36,725 bases of DNA, taken from a virus. Shown here piece after piece: positions 35,959 through 36,725 of this stretch (its first letter is position 1; each line of letters starts with the position of its first letter). Below the pieces are notes generated by a model that was not told the origin of the DNA, made no database searches, and worked only from the letters and a program-made list of their open reading frames with translations. A program made the translations under genes and the position numbers. The DNA lies in the IMG/VR virus record IMGVR_UViG_3300025941_000657, positions 1 through 36,725 of that record. One strand, 5' to 3'.

Positions 35959-36725
35959 TACTGGCTCCTGTATTTCTGGACCAAGGTGTAGGCTCCCCTC
36001 ATGTCCAAATCGCGGACTACGAAGATCGAACACGGAAGTCCTTCGTCCCGCGTCATGACATCCGGTATCTGAATATACGAGCGAAGCAGCTCGTCAGCGG
36101 CACCCTGGCCTCCTTGTTGGAAGCTGTTGAAATTCAGATTGGTCTGACTGTTTCCGTTACCCTGCTGACGGCCAAGATATTGTGTCGCCATGTCGATGCC
36201 ACCGCGGAACAGCGATAAGCCGAAAATGCCGCCCAGCTTTCCGGGAAATGGATTGAACAGATGCCTGTTCACATCGCCATCAACTCCCGTTTCGCCACGC
36301 TCGCTGGCAGCAGGAGAATTGACCGCGACACGAAACTGATGCGGCATCCCACGCGCATCATAGAGCACCGGTGTTGTGATATCCTGCCAAAGCACCGCAG
36401 CGCGATCTAAACCGTTTAGCAGCCCGTGCTGGATTGTGCCGAACACTTTGGCGCCCTTCGGCAGCAAGACGACGTCGCCGGTCTCGCCGCGTATCTCTTC
36501 GGGTATGATGGCGGTGACCGCCCCCGGAAGCGTGGTATTTATGCGCGTCTGCTGGATACAGCGCAGAATGCGACCTTCCTCGATGAGCCATCTAGGGTTG
36601 GGCAGTTCAGCTACGCGCGTGCCGTTCATTTTGGTCGGCTGTAGCGATGCCTCTAGGGCATCAGGGCGTCCACTGGGCGGTATTGCGTCTTGGTCACCCT
36701 CGCCGCCCGGCTTTCCTGCGGCCGC
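35958..36725 (-). CDS. virB10: VirB10-type T4SS scaffold protein (5' partial)
   Basis: The frame is open to the right edge, so the N-terminal cytosolic and membrane segments and part of the Pro-rich linker are outside; about 255 codons remain. The visible C-terminal domain has GAVTAIIPEEIRGETGDVVL, LLPKGAKVFGTIQHGLLNG and AAVLWQDITTPVL. The end, PCSIFVVRDLDMRGAY, matches the family's I-x-V-F-V-x-R-D-L-D. VirB10 spans inner and outer membranes and gates the channel. A Gln/Asn-rich insert (about residues 190-205 from the edge, YLGRQQGNGNSQTNLNFN) lies where the antenna loop is expected. Confidence 0.88.
   Translation of the reverse strand, partial: AAAGKPGGEGDQDAIPPSGRPDALEASLQPTKMNGTRVAELPNPRWLIEEGRILRCIQQTRINTTLPGAVTAIIPEEIRGETGDVVLLPKGAKVFGTIQHGLLNGLDRAAVLWQDITTPVLYDARGMPHQFRVAVNSPAASERGETGVDGDVNRHLFNPFPGKLGGIFGLSLFRGGIDMATQYLGRQQGNGNSQTNLNFNSFQQGGQGAADELLRSYIQIPDVMTRDEGLPCSIFVVRDLDMRGAYTLVQKYRSQ

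Noticed and set aside
36718-36725. The window ends in GCGGCCGC (NotI site), and joining the end to the start would keep an Ala-rich frame open.
   Set aside because: The same octamer occurs inside the window (about 343, 3289 and 12220) and Ala runs are common here. A circular join would cut virB10, and head genes are missing, so a linear fragment is more likely.

Overview
The window is a fragment of a double-stranded DNA mobile element. It combines the tail half of a long-tailed (siphovirus-like) phage late region with part of a conjugative P-type type IV secretion system (T4SS). The VirB10/VirB11/VirD4 set, the high G+C content and the tail-protein style suggest an alphaproteobacterial host; this is inference, and no gene names the host. 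Terminase, portal and capsid genes would lie left of the window, and the rest of the T4SS and any replication genes right of it. Both end genes (position 2 and position 36725) run off the edges.

Layout. (1) 2-24651, plus strand: late structural operon. It holds a 20-residue-repeat protein (partial), head-tail connector, small membrane protein, head closure, tail terminator, a GH16-type glycanase/lectin gene, tail tube, tail assembly chaperone with a -1 frameshift (CCCTTTA at 6105-6111), a 217-aa tail protein, a 1660-aa tape measure protein, a 1880-aa multidomain carbohydrate-active tail spike, a 146-aa paralogue of that spike's N-terminus, a LamG/repeat/baseplate protein, two tip or fibre proteins and a lysozyme-like endolysin. 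A lipoprotein gene in opposite orientation (12072-12446) interrupts it, and a strong terminator at 24714-24739 closes it. (2) 25040-27450, minus strand: an early-type operon of small genes plus a tRNA-Tyr. Nearly every gene start is preceded by the same short element, ACTNNACCCC in gene sense. (3) 27469-27512: two face-to-face promoters, one per direction, with a small palindrome. (4) 27541-32339, plus strand: a serine recombinase followed by 21 tightly overlapping small genes. (5) 32346-36725, minus strand: VirB10 (partial), VirB11, an AT-hook-like protein, VirD4, a 58-aa protein and a 118-aa membrane protein.

The most unusual signal is in block 4. Twenty-one consecutive, otherwise unrelated small proteins begin with versions of one N-terminal tag (M-[S/T/A]-[D/E]-...-[S/T]-T). 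In most cases the start of the tag also contains the stop codon of the gene before it. The minus operon has its own, different start-associated repeat. Together with a serine recombinase, phage tail genes and conjugation genes on one molecule, the window looks like a conjugative phage-plasmid or a phage-T4SS composite island with a repeat-based scheme for stacking small cargo genes. A chimeric assembly is the main alternative to exclude.
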